A stretch of 64,000 nucleotides of DNA from Rhizobium sp. CCGE531 (GCF_003627795.1 NZ_CP032687.1:248001-312000), one strand, 5' to 3'; shown: positions 38,330 through 48,965, counted from the first letter of the stretch. Numbers and translations are program-made. The notes: generated by a model not told the origin, from the sequence alone.

Positions 38330-38359
38330 GGACGCGCCGGCCCTTGACCCGGCGCGTCC
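38330..38359 (+). terminator. hairpin between nifH and nifD
   Basis: GGACGCGCCGG and CCGGCGCGTCC form an 11-bp perfect stem with an 8-base loop, 15 bases after the nifH stop. No U-run follows, so it is more likely an RNA-stabilising or partial-attenuation hairpin that favours nifH message than a full terminator. Confidence 0.7.
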
Positions 38360-38418
38360 TTCCCGAGAACGCGCCTCAGCGCGAGGCGACATCCGAACCT
38401 TAAAAGAGGGCAGGCCCT

Positions 38419-39921
38419 ATGAGCCTCGACTACGAGAAAAACGGCGCTTTGCATGAAAAGCTTATAGCGGACGTGCTGTCGCAATATCCGGACAAGGCGG
38501 CGAAGCGCCGCAACAAGCACCTCGGCGTTGCAACGGGCAAAGACGCGACCGACAAGGAGGACGACGTTCTTTCCGAATGCAGCGTCAAATCGAATATCAA
38601 ATCCATTCCGGGCGTTATGACCATCCGCGGCTGCGCCTATGCCGGTTCCAAAGGTGTCGTGTGGGGGCCGATCAAGGATATGGTCCACATCTCCCATGGA
38701 CCGGTTGGTTGCGGCCAATATTCCTGGTCGCAGCGTCGCAATTATTATGTCGGCACGACAGGGATCGACACCTTCGTGACGATGCAGTTCACCTCCGACT
38801 TCCAGGAAAGAGACATCGTTTTCGGCGGCGACAAGAGGTTGGACAAGATCATCGATGAGATCGAGGAATTATTCCCGCTGAACAAAGGCGTCAGCATCCA
38901 ATCGGAATGCCCGATCGGTCTGATTGGCGATGACATCGAGGCTGTGTCGCGCAAGAAGGCGAAGGAACACGACAAGACGATCGTGCCGGTGCGCTGCGAG
39001 GGCTTCCGCGGCGTATCGCAATCACTTGGCCACCATATCGCCAACGATTCCATCCGTGACTGGGTTTTCGAGAAAACGGATGTCGAGTTCGAGGCGAGTC
39101 CTTACGACATCAACGTCGTCGGCGATTACAATATCGGCGGCGATGCGTGGGCCACGCGCATCCTCCTGGAGGAGATGGGGTTGCGCGTGGTCGGCAACTG
39201 GTCTGGAGACGCCACGCTTGCCGAAGTGGAGCGGGCGCCGAAGGCCAAGCTCAACCTCATCCACTGTTACCGGTCGATGAACTACATCTGTCGGCACATG
39301 GAGGAAAAGTACGGCATTCCATGGATGGAATACAATTTCTTTGGTCCGTCGCAGATCGAAGCCTCTTTGCGCAAGCTTGCCAAGCATTTCGGGCCGGAAA
39401 TTGAGGAAAAGACCGAGAAAGTCATTGCCAAGTACCGGCCTTTGGTCGACGCCATCATCGCCAAATACCGACCACGCCTCCAAAGCAAGACCGTGATGCT
39501 CTACGTCGGCGGTTTGCGCCCTCGTCACGTGGTCACGGCCTACGAGGATCTCGGCATGGAGATCGTTGGCACCGGCTACGAGTTCGCCCACAACGACGAC
39601 TATCAGCGCACCGGCCATTACGTGAAAAAAGGCACGCTCATCTACGACGACGCGACCGGTTATGAACTGGAAAAATTCATCGAGGGGATCCGCCCCGATC
39701 TCGTAGGCTCCGGTATCAAGGAAAAGTACCCGGTGCAGAAGATGGGCATTCCATTCCGCCAGATGCATTCGTGGGACTACTCCGGCCCGTATCATGGCTA
39801 CGACGGCTTTGCCATCTTTGCCAAAGACATGGACCTCGCCATCAACAATCCAGTCTGGGATCTTTACGACGCCCCCTGGAAGAGAAAGGTCGCGCCGGCT
39901 GAGGCGGTTGCGGCCGAATGA
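38419..39921 (+). CDS. nifD: nitrogenase MoFe protein alpha chain NifD
   Basis: A 500-residue alpha subunit. P-cluster cysteines are in [20 protein letters not shown] and [11 protein letters not shown]. The FeMo-co cysteine is in HCYRSMNYI, and the FeMo-co histidine in [12 protein letters not shown]. Full length and without breaks. Confidence 0.99.
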   Translation: MSLDYEKNGALHEKLIADVLSQYPDKAAKRRNKHLGVATGKDATDKEDDVLSECSVKSNIKSIPGVMTIRGCAYAGSKGVVWGPIKDMVHISHGPVGCGQYSWSQRRNYYVGTTGIDTFVTMQFTSDFQERDIVFGGDKRLDKIIDEIEELFPLNKGVSIQSECPIGLIGDDIEAVSRKKAKEHDKTIVPVRCEGFRGVSQSLGHHIANDSIRDWVFEKTDVEFEASPYDINVVGDYNIGGDAWATRILLEEMGLRVVGNWSGDATLAEVERAPKAKLNLIHCYRSMNYICRHMEEKYGIPWMEYNFFGPSQIEASLRKLAKHFGPEIEEKTEKVIAKYRPLVDAIIAKYRPRLQSKTVMLYVGGLRPRHVVTAYEDLGMEIVGTGYEFAHNDDYQRTGHYVKKGTLIYDDATGYELEKFIEGIRPDLVGSGIKEKYPVQKMGIPFRQMHSWDYSGPYHGYDGFAIFAKDMDLAINNPVWDLYDAPWKRKVAPAEAVAAE

Positions 39922-39923
39922 GG

Positions 39924-39957
39924 GCCTGGCCTGTCTTGGAGCAGGGGCAGGCTAGGC
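39924..39957 (+). terminator. hairpin between nifD and nifK
   Basis: GCCTGGCCTG at 39924-39933 pairs with CAGGCTAGGC at 39948-39957 (10 pairs, one G-U), 3 bases after the nifD stop. Like the nifH-nifD hairpin it lacks a U-run and may tune message ratios. Confidence 0.6.
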
Positions 39958-40046
39958 TCTCGCCGCGGATTTGATCCTGACACCTCGAACATCTCGACGT
40001 CCTTTGCCGCCATTGGTGCGGCACGATGAAACGAAAGGCGATTACC

Positions 40047-41588
40047 ATGCCGCAGTCGGCGGAAAAAATTCTCGACCACGCGCCTCTGTTCCGCGAGCCG
40101 GAATACAGGCGAATGCTTGCCGAAAAGAAGCTGAATTTCGAATGTCCGCACCCGGACCAGGTCGTTGCCGATCAAAGCGAGTTCACCAAGACCTGGGAGT
40201 ACAGGGAGAAAAATCTTGCCCGCGAAGCCCTGGTGATAAATCCCGCCAAAGCCTGCCAGCCGCTCGGGGCCGTCTTTGCGGCTGCGGGCTTCGAGCGGAC
40301 CATGTCCTTCGTCCACGGCAGCCAGGGCTGCGTTGCCTATTACCGGTCGCACCTTTCGCGACACTTCAAGGAGCCTTCGTCGGCGGTTTCGTCCTCGATG
40401 ACTGAGGACGCGGCGGTATTTGGCGGACTGAAGAACATGGTCGACGGGCTCGCCAACACCTATGCGCTCTACGACCCGTCGATGATTGCCGTCTCGACCA
40501 CCTGCATGGCGGAGGTTATCGGCGACGATTTGCACGGCTTTATCGAAAACGCCAAGAGCGAAGGCTCGGTCCCCTTAGACTTCGATGTTCCTTTCGCCCA
40601 CACGCCCGCCTTCGTCGGCAGCCATGTCGATGGCTATGACGGCATGGTCAAGGGCATCCTGGAGCACTTCTGGAAGGGCAGGGAGCGCAAGGAACCGAAC
40701 GGCACCATCAACATCATACCCGGGTTCGACGGCTTCTGCGTCGGCAACAACCGCGAGCTCAAGCGCCTGCTGAACCTCATGGGCGTATCGTATACCCTCA
40801 TCCAGGACGCATCCGACCAGTTCGATACTCCCTCGGATGGCATGTATCGCATGTATGATGGCGGCACGACGATCGGAGACGTCAAGGAAGCTCTTGGCGC
40901 CGAAGCGACACTATCGCTGCAGCACTACAACACCCGCAAGACGCTGGAATATTGCAAGGAGTTCGGACAGCCGACGGCTTCCTTCCATTATCCCCTTGGC
41001 GTTAAAGCAACCGACGAATTGCTGGTGAAAATCTCGGAGATTTCCGGCAAGGAAATCCCTTCCGCGATCGGACTGGAGCGTGGGCGCCTCGTCGACGCCA
41101 TGGCGGACAGCCAAGCCTGGCTGCACGGAAAGAAATACGCGATCTACGGCGATCCAGATTTTGTCTATGCGGTGGCCCGGTTCGTGATGGAAACCGGCGG
41201 CGAGCCCACACATTGCCTCGCGACCAACGGCACATCTGCGTGGGAAAGCGAAATGAAGGCATTGCTTGCATCCTCGCCGTTCGGAAAGGATGCCAAGGTC
41301 TGGGCGGGCAAGGACCTCTGGGCACTGCGCTCACTGCTTTTCACCGAACCGGTGGACCTGTTGATCGGCAATTCCTATGGCAAATATCTGGAGCGCGACA
41401 CCGGCACGCCGCTGATCCGGCTGACGTTTCCGATTTTCGACCGGCACCATCATCATCGCTTCCCGCTGATGGGCTACCAAGGCGGGCTGCGTGTCTTAAC
41501 GACAATCCTCGACACGATATTCGACAAACTCGACCGCGAGACGAGCCAAACAGGTGTCACGGACTATTCCTATGACCTCACACGCTAA
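40047..41588 (+). CDS. nifK: nitrogenase MoFe protein beta chain NifK
   Basis: A 513-residue beta subunit. P-cluster ligands are in [19 protein letters not shown] and [13 protein letters not shown] choose the ATG at 40047 ([12 protein letters not shown], the usual NifK start) over one seven codons upstream; AAAGG lies before it. Its end overlaps nifE. Confidence 0.98.
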   Translation: MPQSAEKILDHAPLFREPEYRRMLAEKKLNFECPHPDQVVADQSEFTKTWEYREKNLAREALVINPAKACQPLGAVFAAAGFERTMSFVHGSQGCVAYYRSHLSRHFKEPSSAVSSSMTEDAAVFGGLKNMVDGLANTYALYDPSMIAVSTTCMAEVIGDDLHGFIENAKSEGSVPLDFDVPFAHTPAFVGSHVDGYDGMVKGILEHFWKGRERKEPNGTINIIPGFDGFCVGNNRELKRLLNLMGVSYTLIQDASDQFDTPSDGMYRMYDGGTTIGDVKEALGAEATLSLQHYNTRKTLEYCKEFGQPTASFHYPLGVKATDELLVKISEISGKEIPSAIGLERGRLVDAMADSQAWLHGKKYAIYGDPDFVYAVARFVMETGGEPTHCLATNGTSAWESEMKALLASSPFGKDAKVWAGKDLWALRSLLFTEPVDLLIGNSYGKYLERDTGTPLIRLTFPIFDRHHHHRFPLMGYQGGLRVLTTILDTIFDKLDRETSQTGVTDYSYDLTR

Positions 41589-43146
41589 CGGCAAACGCTC
41601 GGCTCCGCCGCCGAGTGTCTTGCAATCGACATCCAAGACCGGCGCAAGCCGGTCGCTCGATGCCAGGATCCAGGACGTCTTCGAGGAACCCGCTTGCGAG
41701 ATGAACCGCGGCAAAGATGCCAATGTCCGCAAGAAGGGTTGTTCCAAGCCGCTCACCCCCGGGGCGGCAGCCGGTGGCTGCGCGTTCGACGGCGCAAAGA
41801 TCGTGCTGCAGCCGATCACCGACGTCGCGCATCTGATCCATGCTCCGCTCGCCTGCGAAGGCAATTCCTGGGATAACCGTGGTACGGCTTCGTCCGGCCC
41901 GATGCTCTGGCGCACGAGCTTCACCACCGATCTTACCGAACTCGACGTGGTGATGGGCCACGCCGAGCGGAAGCTTTTCAAAGCGATCCGCGAGATCAAG
42001 GAAACCTACGCGCCACCGGCGATCTTCGTCTATTCGACATGCGTTACGGCGCTAATCGGCGACGACATCGAAGCGGTCTGTAAGCGCGCTGCGGAAAAAT
42101 TCGGCTTGCCGGTGGTGCCGATCAATGCGCCCGGCTTTTCCGGCTCCAAGAATCTTGGAAACAAGCTCGCCGGCGAGGCGCTGCTCGATCATGTCATCGG
42201 CACGGTGGAGCCCGATGATGCCGGCCCCTACGACATCAATATCCTCGGCGAATTCAATCTTTCCGGCGAGTTCTGGCTGGTAAAGCCGCTTCTTGATCGG
42301 CTTGGCATTCGCGTGCGCGCCTGCATCCCCGGTGACGCGCGTTATCGTGACATTGCCTCAGCGCATCGTGCCCGGGCAGCGATGATGGTGTGCTCGACCG
42401 CACTCATAAATCTTGCCCGCAAAATGGAGGAACTCTGGGACATTCCGTTCTTCGAAGGGTCCTTCTACGGCATTACCGACACGTCGCAATCGCTGCGGCA
42501 GATCGCTGAGCTGCTCGTCAGGAAGGGCGCCGATCCGGAGATTCTTGAGCGCACCGAGGCGCTGATCGCAGAGCAGGAGGCGATCGCCTGGAAAAAGCTC
42601 GCGGCATACCGGTCGCGGCTTCAAGGCAAGCGTGTGCTCCTTAATACCGGTGGTGTGAAGGCCTGGTCGATTGCCCACGCGCTGATGGAGATCGGCGTCG
42701 AAATTGTGGGCACCTCGACCAAGAAATCGACGGCCGAAGACAAGGAGCGCATCAAGGAAATTCTGAAGGAGGATCACCGCATGTTCGAGTCGATGGGATC
42801 GCGGGAGATGTACGACATTCTCGCAGAACACAAAGCCGACATCATGCTGTCTGGTGGGCGTACGCAATATGTCGCGCTGAAGGCAAAAACGCCCTGGCTT
42901 GATATCAACCAGGAGCGCCATCATCCCTATGCCGGCTATGAGGGCATGGTGGAGCTCGTTCGCCAGATCGATCTTGCTATCCACAACCCGATCTGGAGCG
43001 AGGTGCGGGAGCCGGCACCATGGGACGCCCAGCCCGCAATGAAGGAAGAACTGCAAAGCACGCAAAGCGAGAGCGAGACGTTCCCCGCCTCACAGATCTC
43101 GTCGGCGCCTCCGCCGGCGGCTTCCGCGGGTGGTGAGGAAAGCTGA
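41572..43146 (+). CDS. nifE: FeMo-co scaffold subunit NifE
   Basis: A 524-residue NifD homologue that with NifN forms the scaffold on which NifB-co is matured. Conserved cysteines are seen in [23 protein letters not shown] and [16 protein letters not shown]. The start ATG lies within the last codons of nifK, giving a 17-base overlap. The C-terminal 50 residues are a polar Ser/Pro-rich tail. Confidence 0.97.
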   Translation: MTSHANGKRSAPPPSVLQSTSKTGASRSLDARIQDVFEEPACEMNRGKDANVRKKGCSKPLTPGAAAGGCAFDGAKIVLQPITDVAHLIHAPLACEGNSWDNRGTASSGPMLWRTSFTTDLTELDVVMGHAERKLFKAIREIKETYAPPAIFVYSTCVTALIGDDIEAVCKRAAEKFGLPVVPINAPGFSGSKNLGNKLAGEALLDHVIGTVEPDDAGPYDINILGEFNLSGEFWLVKPLLDRLGIRVRACIPGDARYRDIASAHRARAAMMVCSTALINLARKMEELWDIPFFEGSFYGITDTSQSLRQIAELLVRKGADPEILERTEALIAEQEAIAWKKLAAYRSRLQGKRVLLNTGGVKAWSIAHALMEIGVEIVGTSTKKSTAEDKERIKEILKEDHRMFESMGSREMYDILAEHKADIMLSGGRTQYVALKAKTPWLDINQERHHPYAGYEGMVELVRQIDLAIHNPIWSEVREPAPWDAQPAMKEELQSTQSESETFPASQISSAPPPAASAGGEES

Positions 43147-44537
43147 TGGCCTGCATTCTCCCGCAGACCAAGTCGGCGGCGGTCAATCCGCTGAAATCGT
43201 CGCAGCCCCTCGGTGCCGCTCTAGCCTATCTTGGCGTCGATGGTGCGATACCGCTGTTCCACGGCAGCCAAGGCTGCACCAGCTTCGCGCTGGTGCTCTT
43301 CGTGCGCCATTTCAAGGAAGCCATCCCCCTGCAGACAACGGCGATGGACGCAGTCGCGACGATCCTCGGCGGCGCCGGCAATTTGGAAGAGGCGCTCCTC
43401 AATATCAAAACACGCGCTAAACCGAAGCTGATCGGGATCTGCACGACGGCGCTGGTGGAAACCCGCGGCGAGAATTTCGAGGGCGATCTTGTCAATATCA
43501 AGCTGGAGCGTGCCGAAGAGCTAGCAGGTACCGAGGTCGTGCTAGCGAGCACACCCGATTTCGACGGTGCGATCGAGGAGGGTTGGGCAAAGGCAGTCAC
43601 CTCCATGATCGAAGGCATTACGACCCCAGGCGGCCGGCCCCGCGATCTGAAGAAGATTGCGATCCTCCCCGGTTGGCACCTGACGGTCGCCGATATTGAG
43701 CTTCTGCGCGAAACGGTCGAAAGCTTTGGTCTGAAGCCGGTGATCCTGCCGGACGTCTCGGGCTCGCTCGACGGCACGGTTCCTGACGACCGCTGGGTGC
43801 CGACTACCTATGGCGGCACGAAGGTAGAGGAAATCCGCGAACTCGGCACCTGCTTCCAGGCGGTTGCGATTGGCGAGCATATGCGCACGGCCGCCGCGGC
43901 CCTGCAGGCGAAGACCGGCGTGCCTTATGTCCTCTTCGAGCAGCTTGTCGGCTTGAAAGCAATCGACCGTTTCATGACGATGCTGGCGATGATCGCCGGC
44001 AATCCCGTGCCGGCCACGGTGCGCCGCCGCCGCGCACAATTGCAGGACGCACTCCTCGACGGCCATTTTTATTTCGGCGGAAAGCGCATTGCGATTGCGG
44101 CGGAGCCAGATCATCTTTTTCAACTTGCGACGTTCTTCAAAGGGATGGGCGCCGAAATAGTCGCCGCCGTGACGACCACCGGTACCAGCTGCATTCTGCA
44201 GAAGGTGCCAGCCGACGCTGTGCAGGTCGGCGACCTTTCCGATCTCGAAACCATGGCGCGTCACGCTGGCGGTGACTTGATCGTGACCCATTCCCACGGC
44301 CGTCAGGCGGCCGAGCGGCTTGGCGTTCCGCTGATGAGGGTCGGGTTTCCGATCTTCGATCGGCTGGGCAGCCAGCATAAGAAAACCATTCTCTATGAGG
44401 GCGCGCGCAACTTCCTGTTCGAGGCCGCCAACATTTTCCAGTCGAACTGCCGCCGGCCGAGCCCCGAAGCGCTCAATCCCTTGCAAGACATGGAGGCAAA
44501 AAATGACGGCCGTCAGACGTCTTTCACTCGTCACTGA
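43146..44537 (+). CDS. nifN: FeMo-co scaffold subunit NifN
   Basis: A 463-residue NifK homologue, partner of NifE. Conserved segments are KSSQPLGAALAYLG, FHGSQGCTSFA and ICTTALVETRGE. Its ATG shares one base with the nifE stop (TGATG), so the two are translationally coupled. It overlaps the start of nifX by 35 bases. Confidence 0.97.
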   Translation: MACILPQTKSAAVNPLKSSQPLGAALAYLGVDGAIPLFHGSQGCTSFALVLFVRHFKEAIPLQTTAMDAVATILGGAGNLEEALLNIKTRAKPKLIGICTTALVETRGENFEGDLVNIKLERAEELAGTEVVLASTPDFDGAIEEGWAKAVTSMIEGITTPGGRPRDLKKIAILPGWHLTVADIELLRETVESFGLKPVILPDVSGSLDGTVPDDRWVPTTYGGTKVEEIRELGTCFQAVAIGEHMRTAAAALQAKTGVPYVLFEQLVGLKAIDRFMTMLAMIAGNPVPATVRRRRAQLQDALLDGHFYFGGKRIAIAAEPDHLFQLATFFKGMGAEIVAAVTTTGTSCILQKVPADAVQVGDLSDLETMARHAGGDLIVTHSHGRQAAERLGVPLMRVGFPIFDRLGSQHKKTILYEGARNFLFEAANIFQSNCRRPSPEALNPLQDMEAKNDGRQTSFTRH

Positions 44538-45003
44538 CGAGGGGCCTGCCCCTGCGCCAGAGTGCCCGAAGGGAGTTCTGCGCGTTGCGATCGCGACGCA
44601 GGACCTGAAGAGGCTGAATGCCCATTTCGGATCTGCCAAGCTTTTTGCAGTCTATGACGTCACCCCAACCGGTTGGGAAATCGTCGAAGCCGTCGATTTT
44701 GGTGAGGCAACTGACGAAAGCGGCAAGCACACGAACGACGGCGGCACCGATCGCATCGCGATGAGGGTCGAGGCGTTGAAGGGATGTCATCTGCTGTTCT
44801 GCCTTGCGATCGGCGGCCCCTCCGCCGCGAAGGTCGTCGCGGCAAAAATCCATCCGATCAAGGTGCCCGAGCCATCTTCCATCGAGGAGGTGCTGACGCG
44901 CACCCAGACCATGCTGAAAACGGCCCCGCCGCCATGGCTGCGCAAGGTGCTTGCAGATGCCGGCATGGGTCTCGCCAAGCCGTTCTTCGACGACGAAGAT
45001 TAA
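44503..45003 (+). CDS. nifX: FeMo-co carrier protein NifX
   Basis: A 166-residue NifX, which binds NifB-co and VK-cluster between NifB and NifEN. LRVAIATQDLKRLNAHFGSAKLFAVYDV is the family cofactor-binding start. GGAGG lies before the ATG at 44503, inside the end of nifN. Confidence 0.95.
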   Translation: MTAVRRLSLVTDEGPAPAPECPKGVLRVAIATQDLKRLNAHFGSAKLFAVYDVTPTGWEIVEAVDFGEATDESGKHTNDGGTDRIAMRVEALKGCHLLFCLAIGGPSAAKVVAAKIHPIKVPEPSSIEEVLTRTQTMLKTAPPPWLRKVLADAGMGLAKPFFDDED

Positions 45004-45015
45004 AGGAGATCGGCG

Positions 45016-45504
45016 ATGACTTCGCCCAGCAACCTTGCGAACATACTCGCAGATGATGACAGCGACGCTATGGCAACCCCGTTCATGAAACGTCTGGTTC
45101 GCCTGGTGAGGGCGCAGGATGCTCATGGGTCGTGGGACGGAAAATCGGACACTGACCTGCTTGCCGATTTCATCGTGACGAAGGAGCAGCGCCGGCAGAT
45201 GCCGATCATCGGCGACCCCGATCCGGACGTAATTTGGAGGCTTCAAATCTTTTACACCTGCGTCGGGCTTGAAATCGAGGGGCACTCCGGCCTCGTTGCA
45301 TCCTCGATCGTGACGATGAATCCCGAGGGCTTTGGGCGAGTGGTTCTCACGACAGGGCGTTTGGTCGTTTTGTCGAAAACGCTCCGAGACGTCCATCGGT
45401 TCGGCTTTGAGACGCTTCGCAAACTCACCGAGGCCGGCACGAGATTGGTCGATGATGCCGTCATCGCCATTAAAGCCCATCCCGATGTGGCGCGGGCGCC
45501 ATGA
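45016..45504 (+). CDS. NifX-associated protein (DUF269)
   Basis: A 162-residue member of the DUF269 family that almost always follows nifX. The segment FMKRLVRLVRAQDAHGSWDGKSD and the GRLVVLSKTLRDVHRFGF motif are characteristic. Role in cofactor assembly is presumed, not shown. Confidence 0.93.
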   Translation: MTSPSNLANILADDDSDAMATPFMKRLVRLVRAQDAHGSWDGKSDTDLLADFIVTKEQRRQMPIIGDPDPDVIWRLQIFYTCVGLEIEGHSGLVASSIVTMNPEGFGRVVLTTGRLVVLSKTLRDVHRFGFETLRKLTEAGTRLVDDAVIAIKAHPDVARAP

Positions 45505-45528
45505 AATCAGTTTTTGAGGAAAGAGATA

Positions 45529-45732
45529 ATGTCAGACATTGTGGAGCAGCTTCAGAAGGTCCGCAAACTGCAGTCACGAGCGGCAACTGCGAAGATGGAG
45601 TTGCATGACCTTGCCGAGGACCTGCCGGTCAACTGGCCCAAGATCAAGACGATCGCAGAAAAAACGTTCGCGGTATTCGCCGAGTTGAATGTGGCAAAGA
45701 AAGAGCTTGCCGCCTTGGAGGATTCACGATGA
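45529..45732 (+). CDS. small nif-associated protein (CCE_0567/DUF683 family)
   Basis: A 67-residue all-helical protein (EQLQKVRKLQSRAATAKMELHDLAEDLP) of a family found between the DUF269 gene and fdxB. GAGGAAAGA precedes the ATG at 45529. It overlaps fdxB by four bases. Function unknown. Confidence 0.9.
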   Translation: MSDIVEQLQKVRKLQSRAATAKMELHDLAEDLPVNWPKIKTIAEKTFAVFAELNVAKKELAALEDSR

Positions 45733-46058
45733 CGGGGACCTTCGTTACCCGTGATGGATCCACCTGGGTGCCGGAGTATCTTACCGCTATCGATGGCAAA
45801 ACCTGCATCGGCTGCGGCCGCTGCTTCAAGGTCTGCTCGCGCGATGTCATGCATCTTTACGGCGCCAATGAAGCGGGTGAAATCCTCGGTATCTGCGATG
45901 ACGAAGACGACGACTTCGATGGCGAACTCAATCGTATGGTCATGGTCGTGGACGAAGCAGGGCGCTGTATCGGCTGCGGTGCCTGCGCCCGCGTCTGCCC
46001 GAAGAACTGTCAAATTCATATCGCGGCTGACAAGCTCGCTTCATGTGCTGGCGCATAA
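45729..46058 (+). CDS. fdxB: nif-specific ferredoxin III FdxB
   Basis: A 109-residue ferredoxin with two 4Fe-4S motifs, CIGCGRCFKVC near residue 27 and CIGCGACARVC near residue 82, separated by an acidic loop (DDEDDDFDGE). It is probably an electron carrier for cofactor assembly. Confidence 0.95.
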   Translation: MTGTFVTRDGSTWVPEYLTAIDGKTCIGCGRCFKVCSRDVMHLYGANEAGEILGICDDEDDDFDGELNRMVMVVDEAGRCIGCGACARVCPKNCQIHIAADKLASCAGA

Positions 46059-46073
46059 ACCTGGAGAACGGCG

Positions 46074-46337
46074 GTGCCTTTTGCAATTTTCTGTCGCCTC
46101 CTGCAACTAATCATGTGCGTCAGCCTTCTAGGCACTTACCTCGTTTCACATTCCATCCGCAGAGCAATGGTCACGACGCTGGAAATTTGGCTCCTTCTTC
46201 AGGTGGCCTATTTCGCAAGCGTGCTTTTTTTGATCTGGCGGGCCAGTTGCGCTTCAAAGAGGAGCCAGCGTGCCTTGCGTTTTGATGATCTCGAGGAAAT
46301 GCGCTACCGGCCAGACCATTGCGGAGAGAAAGACTGA
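46074..46337 (+). CDS. small membrane protein, SyrA/exopolysaccharide-repressor-like
   Basis: An 87-residue protein with two predicted membrane segments (about 5-25 and 35-55) and a charged tail. It resembles the SyrA/ExoX-type small membrane proteins that alter exopolysaccharide output. A GTG start at 46074 is supported by GGAG eight bases before it. It lies 15 bases after fdxB, so it is probably the last gene of the nif transcript. Confidence 0.6.
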   Translation: MPFAIFCRLLQLIMCVSLLGTYLVSHSIRRAMVTTLEIWLLLQVAYFASVLFLIWRASCASKRSQRALRFDDLEEMRYRPDHCGEKD

Positions 46338-46455
46338 AGGATTCCGATGTCCGCCAGCTTGGCTTGATGGGGCCGTTTAACGCCCTTGAGTACCGGGAAT
46401 AGATCAGTCTTGAGCCTCGGGCTGCTTGGAAGACATTGCTCTTAGAGCATGACGT

Positions 46456-46576
46456 TGTTGGAACAACTACACGACATGAGCGTCGGCGATGGCTTCTACG
46501 GTATAGCAAACTAATGAGTTTATTGCTGTTCGGTTGCGTTGACGTTGAAGCGCGGAGGATCGGCCTGGGAGTTGCG
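46456..46576 (+). promoter_or_regulatory. probable NifA/sigma-54 promoter of acdS
   Basis: A perfect UAS, TGT-TGGAACAACT-ACA, is at 46456-46471. CGGCCTGGGAGTTGCG at 46561-46576, 90 bases on, has GG and GC ten apart but three mismatches to consensus. NifA control of acdS is established in Mesorhizobium loti. Confidence 0.55.
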
Positions 46577-46697
46577 TCGTCTTGATGACCAACGGAGGCG
46601 AGGGGACAATGGGAATGTTTCGAACGTGGGAGAGCGCCGCAACAGCTTAAGGATCGTGCATAGCTGACTTCGATTTAAAGCCACATCTGGAGCAAAA

Positions 46698-47711
46698 ATG
46701 CTTGAAAAATTCGAACGATATCCCCTAACCTTCGGCCCTACGCCTATCGAAAAGCTTGACCGCCTCAGCGAGTATCTAGGGGGAAAGGTGGAGATCTATG
46801 CCAAGCGCGAGGACTGCAACTCGGGTCTGGCGTTCGGCGGCAACAAGCTCCGCAAACTCGAGTACATCATCCCCGACGCGATCGCGTCCAATGCCGATAC
46901 GCTTGTTTCCATTGGTGGCGTGCAGTCCAACCATACCCGTATGGTTGCCGCAGTTGCCGCCAAGATCGGCATGAAATGCCTTCTGGTGCAGGAGGATTGG
47001 GTACCATATGAGGATGCTGTATACGATCGCGTTGGCAATATCCTCTTAAGCCGGATCTTGGGAGCGGAGGTCCGGCTGGTCGACGACGGCTTCGATATCG
47101 GCATCCGCAGCAGTTGGGAACGGGCGCTCGACGACGTCAAGCAAAAGGGCGGCAGACCCTATGCGATCCCAGCCGGTGCGTCTGTCCATAAATATGGCGG
47201 CTTGGGTTATGTGGGTTTTGCCGAGGAAGTGCGCGCGCAGGAAAAACAGCTTGGTTTTGCCTTTGACTATATCGTGGTTTGCACTGTGACGGGTTCGACG
47301 CAAGCCGGCATGGTCGTTGGGTTCGCCAAGGATGGACGACAGCGCAATGTGATCGGCATCGATGCTTCGGCAACTCCCCTCCAAGCCCAGTCGCAGGTGC
47401 TCAACATCGCCCGGCAAACTGCAAAGCTCGTCGAACTCGGAAGAGAAATCGCCAATGATGATGTGGTACTGCTCGCGGACTATGCGCACCCCCGTTATGG
47501 CATTCCTTCCGAAGAAACAAACGAGGCCATCCGCCTTTGTGCTCGGCTGGAGGGCATGATGACTGATCCCGTCTACGAGGGGAAATCAATGCAAGGGATG
47601 ATAGATCTCATCAGCAAAGGCTTCTTTCCGAAAGGATCAAGGCTCCTATTCGCGCATCTCGGCGGCGCGCCGGCAATCAATGCGTACAGCGACACGTTTC
47701 GCGACGGCTGA
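46698..47711 (+). CDS. acdS: 1-aminocyclopropane-1-carboxylate deaminase
   Basis: A 337-residue pyridoxal-phosphate enzyme that cleaves ACC, the plant ethylene precursor, to ammonia and 2-oxobutyrate, lowering ethylene in the host. The cofactor lysine is in FGGNKLRK (about 51). The deaminase-specific Glu in DPVYEGKS (about 295) and Leu in FAHLGG (about 322) are present, which separates it from D-cysteine desulfhydrase. Confidence 0.95.
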   Translation: MLEKFERYPLTFGPTPIEKLDRLSEYLGGKVEIYAKREDCNSGLAFGGNKLRKLEYIIPDAIASNADTLVSIGGVQSNHTRMVAAVAAKIGMKCLLVQEDWVPYEDAVYDRVGNILLSRILGAEVRLVDDGFDIGIRSSWERALDDVKQKGGRPYAIPAGASVHKYGGLGYVGFAEEVRAQEKQLGFAFDYIVVCTVTGSTQAGMVVGFAKDGRQRNVIGIDASATPLQAQSQVLNIARQTAKLVELGREIANDDVVLLADYAHPRYGIPSEETNEAIRLCARLEGMMTDPVYEGKSMQGMIDLISKGFFPKGSRLLFAHLGGAPAINAYSDTFRDG

Positions 47712-48003
47712 TCCCGAAGGATAGAGTCTCCATGTGTGCCCCCAAACTTGAAGGCTCTACCGATGCCAACAAGCGAAAGTTCTGTCGGTGACAGCCCGTT
47801 TTCACCAATCTCAGCAATATGAAGATGCGCTAACATCAGCAACAATGGCATACCGTTGGCAACTAAAAAATCCTCCGTGTGAAAACGCTGAATATCAAGC
47901 GCTGTTTTAATATGCCTACTCTACTGGGTATGCCTATTTTGACTGATCAAGACGCAGCCAAATTGGCGCCGCTTACACGGCCAGCTTCAGGCCGATCCCG
48001 CAA
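47712..48003. other. intergenic between acdS and the TtsI-like gene
   Basis: No gene or clear terminator recognised between these convergent genes. Confidence 0.4.
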
Positions 48004-48717
48004 TTACGAATCCGGTTTTTCGGAAAGCGCGTAGCCGACAGATCTTACAGTCCGTATCAGATCGCGGTCGCTATCCCTATTTAGTGCCGCGCGCAAGTTA
48101 CCGATGTGAACATCGATGGTGCGAGGCCCGATATGAACGGCATGGGGCCAAGCTGCATTCTTTAGTTCATCTCGCGAGTACGCCCGGTATGGGTTCCTCA
48201 TAAAGTGCTCCAGCAAGCGGAACTGGGTTGGAGCTAGATGAATCGTCCGGCCGTTTCGGCGCACATAGTGGGTGGCCACATCCAATTCAATGTCGTGAAA
48301 GGCAAGTAGTTCTTGATGGCTGGGAATGGAACTCCGACACGAGCCGTCCAAGATTCTGCCGATGCTCGTCAGCGCTATCTCTCGCGATCGGCTAACATGC
48401 TCATTGTCATCGAACGCGACCTTGTCTTCTTGAGTTACTTCGTCAGCAACCGCCGCAATCGCAATGATCGACGTTGACCGCGCCCGGCGAGAAAGACGCA
48501 GGCGAATACAGAACGTCTGCGTCTCAACGTCAGGGAAATGCGTCCTAAGAAACACCACATCTGGCGTTGCCTCTTGGAAGTGTTTGGCGAGGGCGTTCCC
48601 ATGGCTGGTATTGATGTACTTACATGCGCATTCCAAGAACTGACCAGAGCAATCGTCTCGTGCAGTGATCAGCACCGCCGCTGAGTGGAAATCCCGATTA
48701 GTCTCGTTCTTCGACAT
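48004..48717 (-). CDS. TtsI-like response regulator (OmpR/PhoB type)
   Basis: A 237-residue regulator: a degenerate receiver domain (about 10-125) in which the phospho-acceptor position is lost (PDVVFLRTHFP, where LLDxxLP is usual), and a C-terminal winged helix (about 140-235: HLAPTQFRLLEHFMRNPYRAYSRDEL, IDVHIGNLR). TtsI, the NodD-dependent activator of type III secretion, has this design. The ATG at 48717 has GAGG upstream; a 40-residue upstream extension is unlike the family. No type III genes are in the window. Confidence 0.7.
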   Translation of the reverse strand: MSKNETNRDFHSAAVLITARDDCSGQFLECACKYINTSHGNALAKHFQEATPDVVFLRTHFPDVETQTFCIRLRLSRRARSTSIIAIAAVADEVTQEDKVAFDDNEHVSRSREIALTSIGRILDGSCRSSIPSHQELLAFHDIELDVATHYVRRNGRTIHLAPTQFRLLEHFMRNPYRAYSRDELKNAAWPHAVHIGPRTIDVHIGNLRAALNRDSDRDLIRTVRSVGYALSEKPDS

Positions 48718-48915
48718 CGCGTGAAATCCTCGAATGAAAGTTCGACCGACCTTCAGATTTTTTCGACAACAAAGTTTTGCACTTATCTCCAAAATCCAGT
48801 TTGTAGAACTGCGGCTCACGCAGAAGCCTTCCATCACGGCACGTCGGCGAATGGGCTTGATCCTGGAGGGAGTTCACTCCTCAGTCGGCAGTTTTGCGGA
48901 TAACCATGCACACAT

Positions 48916-48965
48916 CGTGCCAATGTAAAGATTGTTTTGAAACAGTGCCATGGCTCTAAACTGAG
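48916..48965 (-). promoter_or_regulatory. nod-box-like sequence upstream of the TtsI-like gene
   Basis: Plus-strand AATGTAAAGATTGTTTTGAAACAGTGCCATGG contains the ATTGTTT-GA core and the CAT block of a reverse-complement nod box, with a poor distal part. ttsI genes are normally preceded by a nod box, which supports the call. The leader to the start codon would be about 200 bases. Confidence 0.45.

Noticed and set aside
39022..39795. 257-aa minus-strand frame inside nifD
   Set aside because: Shadow of a highly conserved nif gene on the other strand; no family likeness. Similar long shadows lie opposite nifB (4266-5036), nifK, nifE (42358-43065), nifN (43542-44639) and nifH (37605-38312).
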